Position numbers and translations under genes: made by a program. This document shows positions 1-6,905 of a stretch of 16,962 nucleotides of DNA, piece after piece. Position 1 is the stretch's first letter. Each line of letters opens with the position of its first letter. Origin of the DNA: Acidimicrobiaceae bacterium (lineage in GTDB: Bacteria > Actinomycetota > Acidimicrobiia > Acidimicrobiales > RAAP-2); NCBI GenBank assembly GCA_003152555.1, contig PMAL01000133.1:9284-26245 (forward strand). The letters are read 5' to 3'. The notes below the pieces were generated by a model that was given only the letters and a program-made list of their open reading frames with translations, was not told where the DNA came from and searched no databases.

Positions 1-747
1 CTCGGCGACATTGAAGAGGGTCCGCTAGAAGAGGCCGTTGAAAGCCTGCGCGCGAGCGGAGCGAATGTCATCGGACTGGCCTGTGACGTAAGTAAAGAAG
101 ATGACGTCGTTGGTTTGCGCGAGGGAGCAATCGATGAATTCGGGACCGCGCATATTGTCTTTAACAACGCCGGCGTCGTGGGCGGACCGGCCATTGGCAC
201 GCCCAAAAAGGTGTGGGACTGGGTCATGGGGGTGAACGTAGATGGTGTCATCAATGGCATCAATGCCTTCGCCCCGCTATTGCTCGAGCAGAACGAAGGG
301 CACATCATCAACACCGCCTCGCTCGCCGGGCTCGGGGGCATGCCAGCCACCGGCGCCTACAGCGCCAGCAAATTCGCGGTCGTGGGCATCTCCGAGTCGC
401 TCTTTCACGAACTGTCGTTGTCGGGCAAGAACGTGAATGTCTCGGTGCTCTGCCCCGGTTTTGTGAGCACCAAGATTTATGACTCCCAGCGCAACATGCC
501 CAATGATCTGGTGAGCTTTAACGAGGACCCGATGATGCAGATGGCGCACCAGATTGGTGAGACGGTGGTGAAGGCCGGAATCGATCCCGCCGACGTCGCC
601 AAGGCTGTGGACGCGGCCGTGCGGGCGAACAAGTTTTGGATCTTGCCGCACGAACGGGTGGCGCTACGAATGACCGAACTGCGCCTCGAATGGATGAAGG
701 GCGGCGCGCCGCTCTACATCAACTTAGAAGCGGCGACCAAGCCCTAG
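1..747 (+). CDS. Short-chain dehydrogenase/reductase (SDR), 5'-truncated by the window edge
   Basis: This is the C-terminal part (248 residues visible) of a classical NAD(P)-dependent SDR; frame 1 is open from the first base, so the start and the N-terminal TGxxxGxG nucleotide loop lie outside the window. Visible motifs, numbered from the first in-window codon, are an Asp at residue 3 after the second beta strand, CDV at 28-30 (adenine pocket), NNAG at 55-58, a catalytic Ser in IINTASLAG, and the YSASK active-site Tyr/Lys. Asp3 at the end of the second strand usually favours NAD over NADP, which is inference here. The substrate cannot be assigned, because the SDR C-terminal loop is divergent. 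The stop codon TAG (745-747) lies inside a CTAG that also carries the stop of the converging dGTPase gene. The family call is firm; the specific reaction is unknown. Confidence 0.93.
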   Translation, partial: LGDIEEGPLEEAVESLRASGANVIGLACDVSKEDDVVGLREGAIDEFGTAHIVFNNAGVVGGPAIGTPKKVWDWVMGVNVDGVINGINAFAPLLLEQNEGHIINTASLAGLGGMPATGAYSASKFAVVGISESLFHELSLSGKNVNVSVLCPGFVSTKIYDSQRNMPNDLVSFNEDPMMQMAHQIGETVVKAGIDPADVAKAVDAAVRANKFWILPHERVALRMTELRLEWMKGGAPLYINLEAATKP

Positions 748-1910
748 CGGTCGATGCCGCTCGGCAGCTGGTCTTCGGGCCAGTCGAGCAGGGCAACGGC
801 AGTCCTACAGGCGTAGCGGTCGGTCATGCCGGCAACGTAGGCCACGGCCTCTCGTAATGCGTCGGACGAACTTCTAATGACGTCGCCGCGCTCGGCCACG
901 TCGGGTATCAGTTCGGGATGCGCCGCGAAGTACTCCACGAGTGCTCGCAGCAAACTCACCACGGCCGAGGCCTGTTGGCGCGAGGCATTACGAAGATAAA
1001 TGGCTTCGTAGTCGAACGCGCGAAAGACGCCCAGGGCTTCGGCGTGGCTGGCGTCCATGCCAATGACGCCCGTGGCGCGGATGGTGCGGATCATGGCGCT
1101 GATGAACGCGCCCAGCTGCTGGCCCCGGCGCTCGCCGCATCGTTCGCGAACAATCTGGGGCAGCTGATCGGCGTTCATGATGCCCGCCGACACGGCGTCT
1201 TCGAAGTCGTGGCAGACGTAAGCAATGCGGTCGGCCCAACTGACAACTTCGCCCTCGGGGGTGGCGGGCGCGGGACGCGACCAGGAGTGGTTGCGAATCC
1301 CGTCGAGGGTTTCTGCGCAGAGGTTGAGCGGTTGAAGTGATACGTCGGCGCCCCACGTGGCGTGGTCGAAGCCGCCTACGACGAAGGGATCGAGCGCCTC
1401 TTCACTCGCGTGTCCGCCCGGGCCGTGACCGCAGTCGTGGCCGAGGGCAATCGCGTCGGTGAGCGCCACGTTCAGACCAACCGCGCGCGCGATTCCCGTC
1501 GCCACCTGGGCCACTTCGAGCGCGTGTGTGAGCCGGGTGCGCATGTGGTCGTCGGGGAACACGAAGACCTGGGTCTTGCCGGCCAATCGGCGAAAGGCGC
1601 TCGAGTGCAGGATTCGGTCGCGGTCTCGTTCGAAGCACGTACGAAACTCATCGGGCTTTTCTTCGATTACCCGATGTCCGGCGCCCTTCCCACGGGTCGC
1701 GCCCACCGCGAGGATCCTGTCAAGTTGCTCTTCACGTTGATGCAGCGTTCCCAGTACGTCAGCACCGTCGGGGCTCGGAATGTCAATGGCCGCGACCGAG
1801 TTCTCGTGGGCCACGGTCACGTCGTTCGCGGAACCCTCAAATCCCTCCATCGTGGCGGCCCAGCGCCGGTTGTGCTCTGAGGGCGCGTCACTACTCACGT
1901 TCTTAATCAT
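744..1910 (-). CDS. dgt: dGTPase-like HD-domain triphosphohydrolase
   Basis: Predicted deoxyguanosinetriphosphate triphosphohydrolase-like protein (388 aa from the first ATG), which would hydrolyse dNTPs to deoxynucleoside plus triphosphate in the cytoplasm. The family core starts near residue 88 with FRTCFERDRDRILHSSAFRR and KTQVF. The HD metal site follows: H129, H158-D159 in ALGHDCGHGPGGH, and D227 in SWADRIAYVCHD. The C-terminal GMTDRYA (361-367) is also typical. Substrate is by family analogy; bacterial homologues differ in nucleotide preference. The first ~80 residues are low in recognisable structure and longer than usual, so the true start may be downstream (ATG codon 21, or GTG codons 31 and 33); no convincing ribosome binding site decides. 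It is divergent from the DUF3107 gene across 49 bp and converges on the SDR through a shared CTAG stop. Confidence 0.9.
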   Translation of the reverse strand: MIKNVSSDAPSEHNRRWAATMEGFEGSANDVTVAHENSVAAIDIPSPDGADVLGTLHQREEQLDRILAVGATRGKGAGHRVIEEKPDEFRTCFERDRDRILHSSAFRRLAGKTQVFVFPDDHMRTRLTHALEVAQVATGIARAVGLNVALTDAIALGHDCGHGPGGHASEEALDPFVVGGFDHATWGADVSLQPLNLCAETLDGIRNHSWSRPAPATPEGEVVSWADRIAYVCHDFEDAVSAGIMNADQLPQIVRERCGERRGQQLGAFISAMIRTIRATGVIGMDASHAEALGVFRAFDYEAIYLRNASRQQASAVVSLLRALVEYFAAHPELIPDVAERGDVIRSSSDALREAVAYVAGMTDRYACRTAVALLDWPEDQLPSGIDR

Positions 1911-1922
1911 GCCCTAACGCCG

Positions 1923-1928
1923 TAACAT
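1923..1928 (+). promoter_or_regulatory. Candidate -10 (TAACAT) for the DUF3107-PHP-pdtaS operon
   Basis: TAACAT lies 31 bases before the DUF3107 ATG in the short divergent spacer, with a weak -35-like TTCTTA at 1900-1905 and a 17-base spacer. The -10 fits TANNNT, but the -35 matches only 3 of 6 consensus bases. It is the only plausible promoter seen ahead of this gene set. Confidence 0.35.
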
Positions 1929-1959
1929 GGGAGAGTCGCCTGCGGGCAGAGGAGTCGTA

Positions 1960-2193
1960 ATGGATATTCGAATTGGCATCGTGCAGTCAATGAAGGAGCT
2001 CGAAGTCGAGTTGCCCGAGGGCGCGAATCGCGACAAGGTCATGAAGGAGATCGAGGCCGCCCTGGGCGGTGACAAAGTGCTCTGGCTCACGGATCGCAAG
2101 GGTCGGCGCGTGGGCGTACCGGCGGCACGAATTGCCTATGTCGAGTTCGGCACGCCGGCGAGTGACCGCATCGTCGGCTTCGGCACGGCCTGA
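1960..2193 (+). CDS. DUF3107 family protein (Rv3208A/TB9.4-like)
   Basis: Small 77-residue cytoplasmic protein with no signal peptide or membrane segment. The sequence MDIRIGIVQSMKELEVELP, then LWLTDRKGRRVGVPAARIAY and VEFG, reads as the DUF3107 family, whose mycobacterial member is Rv3208A (TB9.4). The resemblance is from memory of the family, and its function is not known to me. The start at 1960 is chosen over the in-frame ATG at 1927 because a strong Shine-Dalgarno (AGAGGAG, 1948-1954) sits 5 bases upstream and the family begins at this residue. The PHP gene follows after 21 bases and probably shares the transcript. Confidence 0.85.
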   Translation: MDIRIGIVQSMKELEVELPEGANRDKVMKEIEAALGGDKVLWLTDRKGRRVGVPAARIAYVEFGTPASDRIVGFGTA

Positions 2194-2214
2194 TCGCCAG
2201 AAACCCGCGCCAGC

Positions 2215-3090
2215 GTGATTGACTACCATCTGCACCTCTGGCCCCACGAGGAATCCTCCGTCTGGTTTCAACTCGACCAGATTGCGGCCTACTGCGACGA
2301 GGCGGCCGTCCACGGCGTGAGCGAGCTCGCGCTCACGGAACACACCAGTCGTTTTGTCGACGTGGTCTCGGCGGTGGGACCGTTTTGGCTCAAATACGGC
2401 CACGAACCCACGAGCCCGGTCTTGGAGCGCTACCTCAATTGGCACGCGCGCAATTCCTTAGAGCGGTACGTGAACCTCGCCCAACGGGCCAAGGACGAGG
2501 GGCTGCCGGTGAAAATTGGCCTCGAAGTCGATTACTACCAAGACCAAATGGACATTGTGTCGCCGATCCTCGCCCAGTATCCCTTCGACGTGTTGATCGG
2601 ATCTGTCCACTGGCTCGGGACGTGGCAGTTCGACGACTACGAGGTGCCGACCCAATTCCATGAATGGACCGTGCGTGACGTCGACCAGTGCTGGGCCGAC
2701 TACACGATTGCCATTGAAGAACTGGCTGCATCTAATTCGGTTGACGTGCTGGCCCACCCCGACCTCATCAAGGTCGCCGGATTCCAGGCGTCGGATCCAT
2801 CTGAGTTTTGGGACTTGATGGCGAGCGCCGCCGCCGGTGCCGACCTTTCGGTCGAGTGCTCGTCAGCCGGTTGGAAAAAGCCCGTGGGCGAGCAGTATCC
2901 GTCGGTTGGCTTCCTCGATCGACTGATTGCCCAGGGCGTCACCTTCACCACGGCCAGCGATGCCCATTCGCTCGAGCGGGTCGGCGAACGCGCGGGCGAC
3001 CTCGCGGACCTGCTCGAAGCGCGCGGCGTCACCCAGCTCGCGTCATTTAGCAACCGCCGCCGCGAGCTCGTCCCGATCCGGTCCATTTAA
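2215..3090 (+). CDS. PHP-domain phosphoesterase, histidinol-phosphatase-like
   Basis: PHP-superfamily metal-dependent phosphatase (291 aa, GTG start), closest in layout to HisK-type histidinol-phosphate phosphatases, which carry out the penultimate step of histidine synthesis. Metal-ligand motifs appear in the expected order: HLH at 5-7, EH at 42-43, E104 in GLEVDYY, H132 in GSVHW, H181 in LAHPD, E214 in VECS, and D249/H251 in ASDAHS. The protein is a single cytoplasmic domain of normal family length. No other histidine-pathway gene is nearby, so a different phosphomonoester substrate is possible. There is no strong Shine-Dalgarno before the GTG. The stop overlaps the kinase start by one base (TAATG), which suggests translational coupling to the sensor kinase. 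Confidence 0.87.
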   Translation: MIDYHLHLWPHEESSVWFQLDQIAAYCDEAAVHGVSELALTEHTSRFVDVVSAVGPFWLKYGHEPTSPVLERYLNWHARNSLERYVNLAQRAKDEGLPVKIGLEVDYYQDQMDIVSPILAQYPFDVLIGSVHWLGTWQFDDYEVPTQFHEWTVRDVDQCWADYTIAIEELAASNSVDVLAHPDLIKVAGFQASDPSEFWDLMASAAAGADLSVECSSAGWKKPVGEQYPSVGFLDRLIAQGVTFTTASDAHSLERVGERAGDLADLLEARGVTQLASFSNRRRELVPIRSI

Positions 3091-4577
3091 TGGCCACGCT
3101 CGCGGAACTGACCGCGGAGCACACGTCACTGGCCCAGCCTTCGGTTGACCATCTGTTGCGCCTGACGGTCTCGTGGTCGCTGCTCTCGGACCTCTCCTTT
3201 TCGGACATGTTGCTCATGACCAAGGTTGACGAACTGGCTAATCCCGGCGACGACAATTTTGTCGTACTCGGTCAGATGCGGCCCAATAACCGCTCGACCT
3301 TGATGAATGAAGACCTGGTCGGCACCGTGCAGCGCGGCGACGCGTGGCCCCTGGTGCGACAGGCCTTTGAAAGCGGGACGCGCGTCGTGGGTGAAGCCAT
3401 GATCGAAAATGTCGAGGATCGAGTGCCGGTCTGGTGCGTGCCGGTGCGATTTGAGGGCGTCATCGTCGCGGTCCTGGTGCGACTGCAGGGCCCCCTGCGC
3501 GGGCCGGCTTCGCTCTACGAGCAGGCCTACCTCTCGGTCTTCGAGCGGCTCTGTGACATGGTTTCTGACGCGACGTTCCCGTACCGCGAGGATGACGTCG
3601 CTGGACCGGGTATGCCGCGAGTGGGCGACGGCATCATCCTGATTGACGGCGAGGGACTCGTGGAGTTCGCCACGCCCAACGCCACCAACGCGCTGCACCG
3701 CCTCGGCATCTACGCACCGGCCGAGGGCCGGTCATTGGACGATCTGGGCCTGCGGGTGCGCGTTATCGAACGGACCCTGGAGTATGGCATTCCTGCGATG
3801 GACGAAATCGACCGCGGCCACGACGTTGCGATTGTCTTTCACTGTGTGCCACTGCTCGAAAATGGCGAAGTGACCGGGCTCATCACGCTGGTGCGCGACG
3901 TGTCCGACCTGCGCAAACTCAATCGGGTGCTGCTGAACAAGGAAGCGGCGGTCCGTGAGGTCCACCACCGGGTAAAGAACAACCTGCAGACCATTTCGTC
4001 GCTGCTTCGACTCCAGGCTCGGCGCAGCGAAATTGTCGAAACCCGCACGGCCCTGCTTGAAGCGGAGCGGCGGATTCGCTCCATTGCGGTGGTGCACGAG
4101 GTTTTGTCGCGAGAACCGGGCGAAGAGGTGGTTTTTGACGAAATCGTGCGGTCCCTGGTGCTGATGGTTGAAGACACGGTCTTGGCGCTGCACCCGGTTG
4201 AAATCGTGGTGAATGGGGAGTTGGGGGTGCTCTCGACTGATCTCGCGACGCCGCTGGCAGTGGCCCTCGCCGAACTGCTCACCAATGCCGTGGAACACGC
4301 GTTTACCGATTTTGGCGATGTCGAGCACAAGAGCGTCGGGATAGTGACGCTCAACCTCTACCAGGAGGATGGCAACGCCGTCGCCGAGATTCGCGACAAT
4401 GGCCGGGGATTAGGTGAAGATTTCTCCCTGGAGGTACCCACCAGTCTGGGTCTGTCGATCGTGCGCGACCTTATTCGCGCGCAATTGCATGGGTCTATTG
4501 AGATGAAGAGCGTGGCGGCCAAGGAAGGCGGGGGCACCTACGTTCGAGTGGTGGTCCCGACGACCGCCCGCCTCTAG
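3090..4577 (+). CDS. pdtaS: PdtaS-like sensor histidine kinase (GAF-PAS-HisKA_2-HATPase)
   Basis: Soluble two-component kinase of 495 aa with no membrane segment. Residues ~1-165 resemble the N-terminal GAF domain of PdtaS. A PAS-like region spans ~178-275. The HisKA_2 dimerisation/phosphoacceptor motif REVHHRVKNNLQ is at 289-300, with the likely phosphorylated His at 293 by family analogy. The HATPase domain has an N-box around 395-405 (ELLTNAVEHAF), the G1 box RDNGRGLG at 435-442 and the G2 box SLGLSIV at 452-458. In mycobacteria PdtaS (Rv3220c) signals to the RNA-binding antiterminator PdtaR, and its gene lies beside whiB1 as here; no pdtaR is visible in this window. The gene starts inside the PHP stop codon (TAATG) and ends in a CTAG shared with the whiB1 stop. 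Confidence 0.9.
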   Translation: MATLAELTAEHTSLAQPSVDHLLRLTVSWSLLSDLSFSDMLLMTKVDELANPGDDNFVVLGQMRPNNRSTLMNEDLVGTVQRGDAWPLVRQAFESGTRVVGEAMIENVEDRVPVWCVPVRFEGVIVAVLVRLQGPLRGPASLYEQAYLSVFERLCDMVSDATFPYREDDVAGPGMPRVGDGIILIDGEGLVEFATPNATNALHRLGIYAPAEGRSLDDLGLRVRVIERTLEYGIPAMDEIDRGHDVAIVFHCVPLLENGEVTGLITLVRDVSDLRKLNRVLLNKEAAVREVHHRVKNNLQTISSLLRLQARRSEIVETRTALLEAERRIRSIAVVHEVLSREPGEEVVFDEIVRSLVLMVEDTVLALHPVEIVVNGELGVLSTDLATPLAVALAELLTNAVEHAFTDFGDVEHKSVGIVTLNLYQEDGNAVAEIRDNGRGLGEDFSLEVPTSLGLSIVRDLIRAQLHGSIEMKSVAAKEGGGTYVRVVVPTTARL

Positions 4578-4870
4578 TTAGCCGTTGAACGACGACGAGC
4601 GGCCAGCCACTGCTTGCGCAGCTTGCGACGCTCATCTTCAGTAGTGCCGCCCCACACGCCCGACTCCTGGTTGGTCGCTAACGCGAACTCCAGACAGGCC
4701 TTTTGGGCGTCACAGTTGTCACAGACCCGCTTGGCCGACTCAATTTGGTCGGTTGCCATGCCAGTAGTGCCAATGGGGAAGAAAAGCTCTGGTTCGGTGT
4801 CGCGACAGGCGGCTTGTGCGCGCCAGTCAGCGTCGTCCCAGGCGTGGGTACGGTTCCAAATCAACGACAT
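4574..4870 (-). CDS. whiB1: WhiB1-type iron-sulfur transcriptional regulator
   Basis: 98-residue WhiB-family protein, unique to actinobacteria and their phages; members bind a [4Fe-4S] cluster, and WhiB1 is known to contact the primary sigma factor. Cluster ligands are C22, C50, C53 and C59, with spacing CX27CX2CX5C, the spacing I recall for M. tuberculosis WhiB1. ELFFP, GVWGG (71-75) and the basic tail RRKLRK... also match. The ATG at 4870 is preferred over the upstream TTG at 4903 because AAAGGA (complement of 4877-4882) sits 6 bases before it and the TTG adds residues with no family counterpart. About 13 residues precede the usual WhiB1 N-terminus. It is convergent with pdtaS; the same neighbour pair occurs in mycobacteria. 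Confidence 0.95.
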   Translation of the reverse strand: MSLIWNRTHAWDDADWRAQAACRDTEPELFFPIGTTGMATDQIESAKRVCDNCDAQKACLEFALATNQESGVWGGTTEDERRKLRKQWLAARRRSTAN

Positions 4871-4876
4871 TAAAAA

Positions 4877-4882
4877 TCCTTT
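4877..4882 (-). promoter_or_regulatory. Ribosome binding site deciding the whiB1 start
   Basis: The - strand reads AAAGGA, 6 bases before the ATG at 4870. It supports that start over the in-frame TTG at 4903. Confidence 0.7.
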
Positions 4883-4937
4883 ATATGGGCAAATCCACAG
4901 CAATAATCAGCTAAAAACAAGATTTGGTTGAAACAAA

Positions 4938-4966
4938 ATGTTACAGAGGTTCTTGTCTAAAAACAA
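4938..4966 (-). promoter_or_regulatory. Candidate whiB1 promoter
   Basis: On the - strand TTGTTT (complement of 4961-4966) is followed after exactly 17 bases by TAACAT (complement of 4938-4943). This matches the spacing of a sigma-70/SigA promoter, with 4 of 6 bases of the -10 consensus. Transcription would begin near 4931 and give a leader of about 60 bases. The -35 falls inside one copy of the CTAAAAACAAG direct repeat. Confidence 0.5.
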
Positions 4967-5062
4967 GGGTGAATTTGGTATTTTGACGATTTCGAGATGG
5001 AAATGAAAAATGCGAACTCGCGTGATGACGTTTCAGATACGCAGTCCCACGCGTGCGATGAG

Positions 5063-5074
5063 GATTTCGAAATC
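5063..5074. promoter_or_regulatory. 12-base perfect palindrome GATTTCGAAATC, candidate operator
   Basis: A perfect 12-base palindrome about 190 bases upstream of whiB1, directly before the third CTAAAACAAG repeat. A partial copy (GATTTCGAGAT) lies at 4988-4998. No binding protein can be assigned. Confidence 0.35.
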
Positions 5075-5106
5075 ACTAAAACAAGGGTGTCAAAATTGTC
5101 GACTCG

Positions 5107-5116
5107 TGTAATTACA
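5107..5116. promoter_or_regulatory. 10-base perfect palindrome TGTAATTACA, candidate operator
   Basis: A perfect 10-base palindrome in the whiB1/GDPD divergent region, 32 bases beyond the 12-base palindrome. It has the shape of a dimeric-regulator half-site pair, but it is not a good CRP consensus (TGTGA-N6-TCACA). Confidence 0.3.
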
Positions 5117-5395
5117 TCGGAGTAGTCATGCTTTCTGACGAGTCGATTGATTTGATTCCACGCGCCGACACGATCGACTGTTCTGCTCGCCCGAACGCTC
5201 AGCGAGCGCGCGACATGGTCAGTCAGCATTGACCTATGTGCGGTGCAAAACGCCACGGCGAAAGTGGTCGTGACACCCGAAACGGACGCGCGCTGCGGAC
5301 GCTGGCCCAAAAAATCGAGGATTCCCAAAGGAAATTGAGAGAATTCGGTGTGTCAATCTTTGGTGAGCGGTCCATGAGAGTTCTGACACACTGGT

Positions 5396-6094
5396 TTGGT
5401 GATTCAAATTTTTGCGCACCGGGGGCTGCACACGCATGAACGCGAGAACACGGTTGCCGCGTTCTTGGCGGCGAAAGCGCAAGGCGTTGATGGGGTGGAG
5501 CTCGACGTACGTCGCACCGCGGACGGTGCACTCGTGGTTCATCACGATCCACGGTGTGAAGGAATGGCCATCAGTAACACGCGACAACGCGAGTTGCCCC
5601 AGTACGTGCCGACACTGGATGATGCAATGGAGTCGTGCGAAGGCATGTTGGTAAACGTGGAAATAAAGAACAGTCAAGACCGGTCAGAAACGTTTTATGA
5701 CGAGACCGGAGAATTGGCTCGACAGGTCGTCCGCCATCTTCAACAAATTAACTGGTCCAGTCGCGTGATAATTTCCAGTTTTGACCAAGCAACCTGCGTG
5801 CACGCCCGCTCTTTCGATGCCGACATTGATGTCGGTTGGTTGTTGCGGAACGTCGATCTCGCCAGCGCCATTACCCAGGCCCATATTCTGGGTTTCACCG
5901 CGGTGCATCCCAATTTCAAGGAACTCGACCTCGCGGCAATGACGCTGGCACGCGAGATGGATCTCCACGTCAATACCTGGACAGTGAATAGTCGAAACGC
6001 ACTTCGGGCGATGATCGAACTTGATGTCAACTCCATTATCACCGACAATCCCGCGAGGGCCGTGACGCTGGTGAGAGGTACGTCGCCAGATTGA
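5396..6094 (+). CDS. Glycerophosphodiester phosphodiesterase family protein
   Basis: GDPD-family TIM-barrel enzyme (232 aa from TTG), expected to split glycerophosphodiesters into glycerol-3-phosphate and an alcohol. Catalytic motifs are complete: AHRG with H8-R9, ENT at 17-19, ELDV with E35 and D37, DGALVVHHD with H49/H50, and VEIK with E89. The C-terminal HVNTWTV and ITDNP signatures close the barrel. There is no signal peptide, so it is probably cytoplasmic, unlike periplasmic GlpQ. The start is uncertain: TTG at 5396 and GTG at 5399 are adjacent and neither has a clear Shine-Dalgarno. No transporter for glycerophosphodiesters is next to it. The stop codon lies within the -35 of the proposed etfB promoter. 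Confidence 0.9.
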   Translation: MVIQIFAHRGLHTHERENTVAAFLAAKAQGVDGVELDVRRTADGALVVHHDPRCEGMAISNTRQRELPQYVPTLDDAMESCEGMLVNVEIKNSQDRSETFYDETGELARQVVRHLQQINWSSRVIISSFDQATCVHARSFDADIDVGWLLRNVDLASAITQAHILGFTAVHPNFKELDLAAMTLAREMDLHVNTWTVNSRNALRAMIELDVNSIITDNPARAVTLVRGTSPD

Positions 6095-6118
6095 TCGAAT
6101 GTCGTAATGGAATAGATT
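6091..6118 (+). promoter_or_regulatory. Promoter for etfBA, predicted leaderless
   Basis: TTGATC (6091-6096), a 16-base spacer and TAGATT (6113-6118) lie only 6 bases ahead of the etfB ATG at 6125. There is no Shine-Dalgarno, so transcription probably begins at or next to the A of the ATG. The -35 overlaps the stop codon of the GDPD gene. Confidence 0.55.
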
Positions 6119-6124
6119 GGCTAC

Positions 6125-6898
6125 ATGAACGTTGTTGTGTGCGTAAAGCAGATACCTGACCCGGCGGCTCCGCAAAGTTTTGATTCTTCGAACTATCTGG
6201 ACCGATCGGGCAAATTGATCCTCGATGAGGCCGATACCTACGGCGTCGAGATGGCCCTGCAGCTGGTCGACAAGGCGGGCGAGGGAGAAGTAACGGTCGT
6301 GTCCATGGGCTCGGGTTCGGAGTTGGCGGGCGTGCGCAATGCCCTGGCCATGGGTGCCGCGAAAGCAATCATTGTGAGCGACGACTCGTTGCGCGGCACC
6401 GACGCGCTGGGCACCGCCAAGGTGTTAGCGGCGGTGATTCGTCGAGTGAGCCCTGATCTGGTGCTGGCCGCCACCGAGTCGTCAGACGGCTATACGGGCA
6501 CCACACCGGTCCAACTCGCCGAACTACTTGGCTTCCCCTCCATTACCTTCGCCAAGTCGGTGGTGATCAACGGGACGAACGTGGACGTGAACCGTCAGAC
6601 GGAATCGGGCTACGACGAAGTGTCGGCCCCACTGCCCGCGGTGGTGACGGTCACCGCCGGCGTAGTGGAACCGCGCTACGCGTCGTTTAAGGGAATCATG
6701 GCGGCGAAATCTAAGCCAGTGGAGGTATTGAGCGTGAGCGACCTTGAACTTGGCGGTCAGGTTGGACCCGACGGCGCGCGCCAGGAAATCACGTCGGTAG
6801 TCCGGGCCGAGTCGCGTCAGGCGGGAGAAAAGTACGTGGATGACGGTGACGGTGCGGCAAAGATCGTGACCTTCCTCGAGTCAATCAAGGTTCTCTAG
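6125..6898 (+). CDS. etfB: Electron transfer flavoprotein beta subunit (EtfB/FixA)
   Basis: Beta subunit (257 aa) of the heterodimeric electron transfer flavoprotein, which takes electrons from acyl-CoA and related dehydrogenases and passes them to an ETF:quinone oxidoreductase or similar acceptor. It opens with MNVVVCVKQIPDP and has LDEADTYGVEMAL (33-45), the nucleotide-binding stretch ATESSDGYTGTTP (116-128) and the EtfB signature RQTESGYDEV...VEPRYASFKGIMAAKSKP (157-198). Length is normal for the family. It lies 7 bases before etfA and surely forms one transcript with it. It appears to be a housekeeping type (beta-oxidation class) rather than the bifurcating FixAB type, though sequence alone does not settle that. 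Translation is probably leaderless. Confidence 0.96.
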   Translation: MNVVVCVKQIPDPAAPQSFDSSNYLDRSGKLILDEADTYGVEMALQLVDKAGEGEVTVVSMGSGSELAGVRNALAMGAAKAIIVSDDSLRGTDALGTAKVLAAVIRRVSPDLVLAATESSDGYTGTTPVQLAELLGFPSITFAKSVVINGTNVDVNRQTESGYDEVSAPLPAVVTVTAGVVEPRYASFKGIMAAKSKPVEVLSVSDLELGGQVGPDGARQEITSVVRAESRQAGEKYVDDGDGAAKIVTFLESIKVL

Positions 6899-6902
6899 GA
6901 GA
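6897..6902 (+). promoter_or_regulatory. Ribosome binding site of etfA overlapping the etfB stop
   Basis: AGGAGA begins inside the etfB TAG stop and ends 3 bases before the etfA ATG at 6906. This unusually tight arrangement suggests coupled translation of the two subunits. Confidence 0.65.
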
Positions 6903-6905
6903 TAT

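Larger units (their letters stand above)
4911..5089. repeat. Three direct copies of CTAAAA(A)CAAG(GGTG)
   Basis: CTAAAAACAAG at 4911-4921, CTAAAAACAAGGGTG at 4957-4971 and CTAAAACAAGGGTG at 5076-5089. The last two are also accompanied by related GATTTCGA(G/A)AT blocks (4988-4998 and 5063-5073) and by ATTTTGAC (4980-4987) in inverted relation to GTCAAAAT (5089-5096). Such spaced repeats in front of a regulator gene may be protein-binding sites. Confidence 0.6.
4871..5395. other. AT-rich non-coding region between divergent whiB1 and GDPD genes
   Basis: This is the only long gap in the window. I see no convincing gene, tRNA or recognised riboswitch in it. The part nearer whiB1 (about 4871-5120) is visibly more AT-rich than its surroundings and carries the whiB1 promoter candidate, three copies of a CTAAAA(A)CAAG element and two perfect palindromes. 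From about 5130 to 5395 I see no clear motif and no convincing promoter for the GDPD gene. Two weak open frames (4957-5328 on - and 5236-5439 on +) resemble nothing I know. Confidence 0.6.

Noticed and set aside
1362..1880. Long + strand frames (918-1340, 1362-1880) opposite the dGTPase gene
   Set aside because: They are mirror frames of a high-GC gene whose conserved HD motifs are on the - strand; no family resemblance.
1927..2193. Longer DUF3107 protein starting at 1927
   Set aside because: The ATG at 1960 has a strong AGAGGAG and fits the family start; the upstream ATG overlaps the putative -10.
3126..4354. Long - strand frames (3126-3698, 3732-4328, 3839-4354) opposite the PdtaS kinase
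   Set aside because: They are shadows of the kinase coding frame, with His- and Arg-rich nonsense composition and no domains.
4952..4967. CTTGT-CTAAAA-ACAAG hairpin considered as a terminator
   Set aside because: The stem is only 5 bp, has no T-run on either strand in the right place, and it lies in a divergent region where no transcript should end.
4957..5328. 123-residue open frame on the - strand (TTG start) between GDPD and whiB1
   Set aside because: It resembles no known protein, has no clear ribosome binding site, and runs through the AT-rich repeats and the whiB1 promoter candidate. A lineage-specific small gene cannot be fully excluded.
5236..5439. 67-residue open frame on the + strand upstream of and overlapping the GDPD gene
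   Set aside because: It overlaps the first GDPD codons in another frame, has no recognisable family or Shine-Dalgarno, and its composition gives no coding signal.
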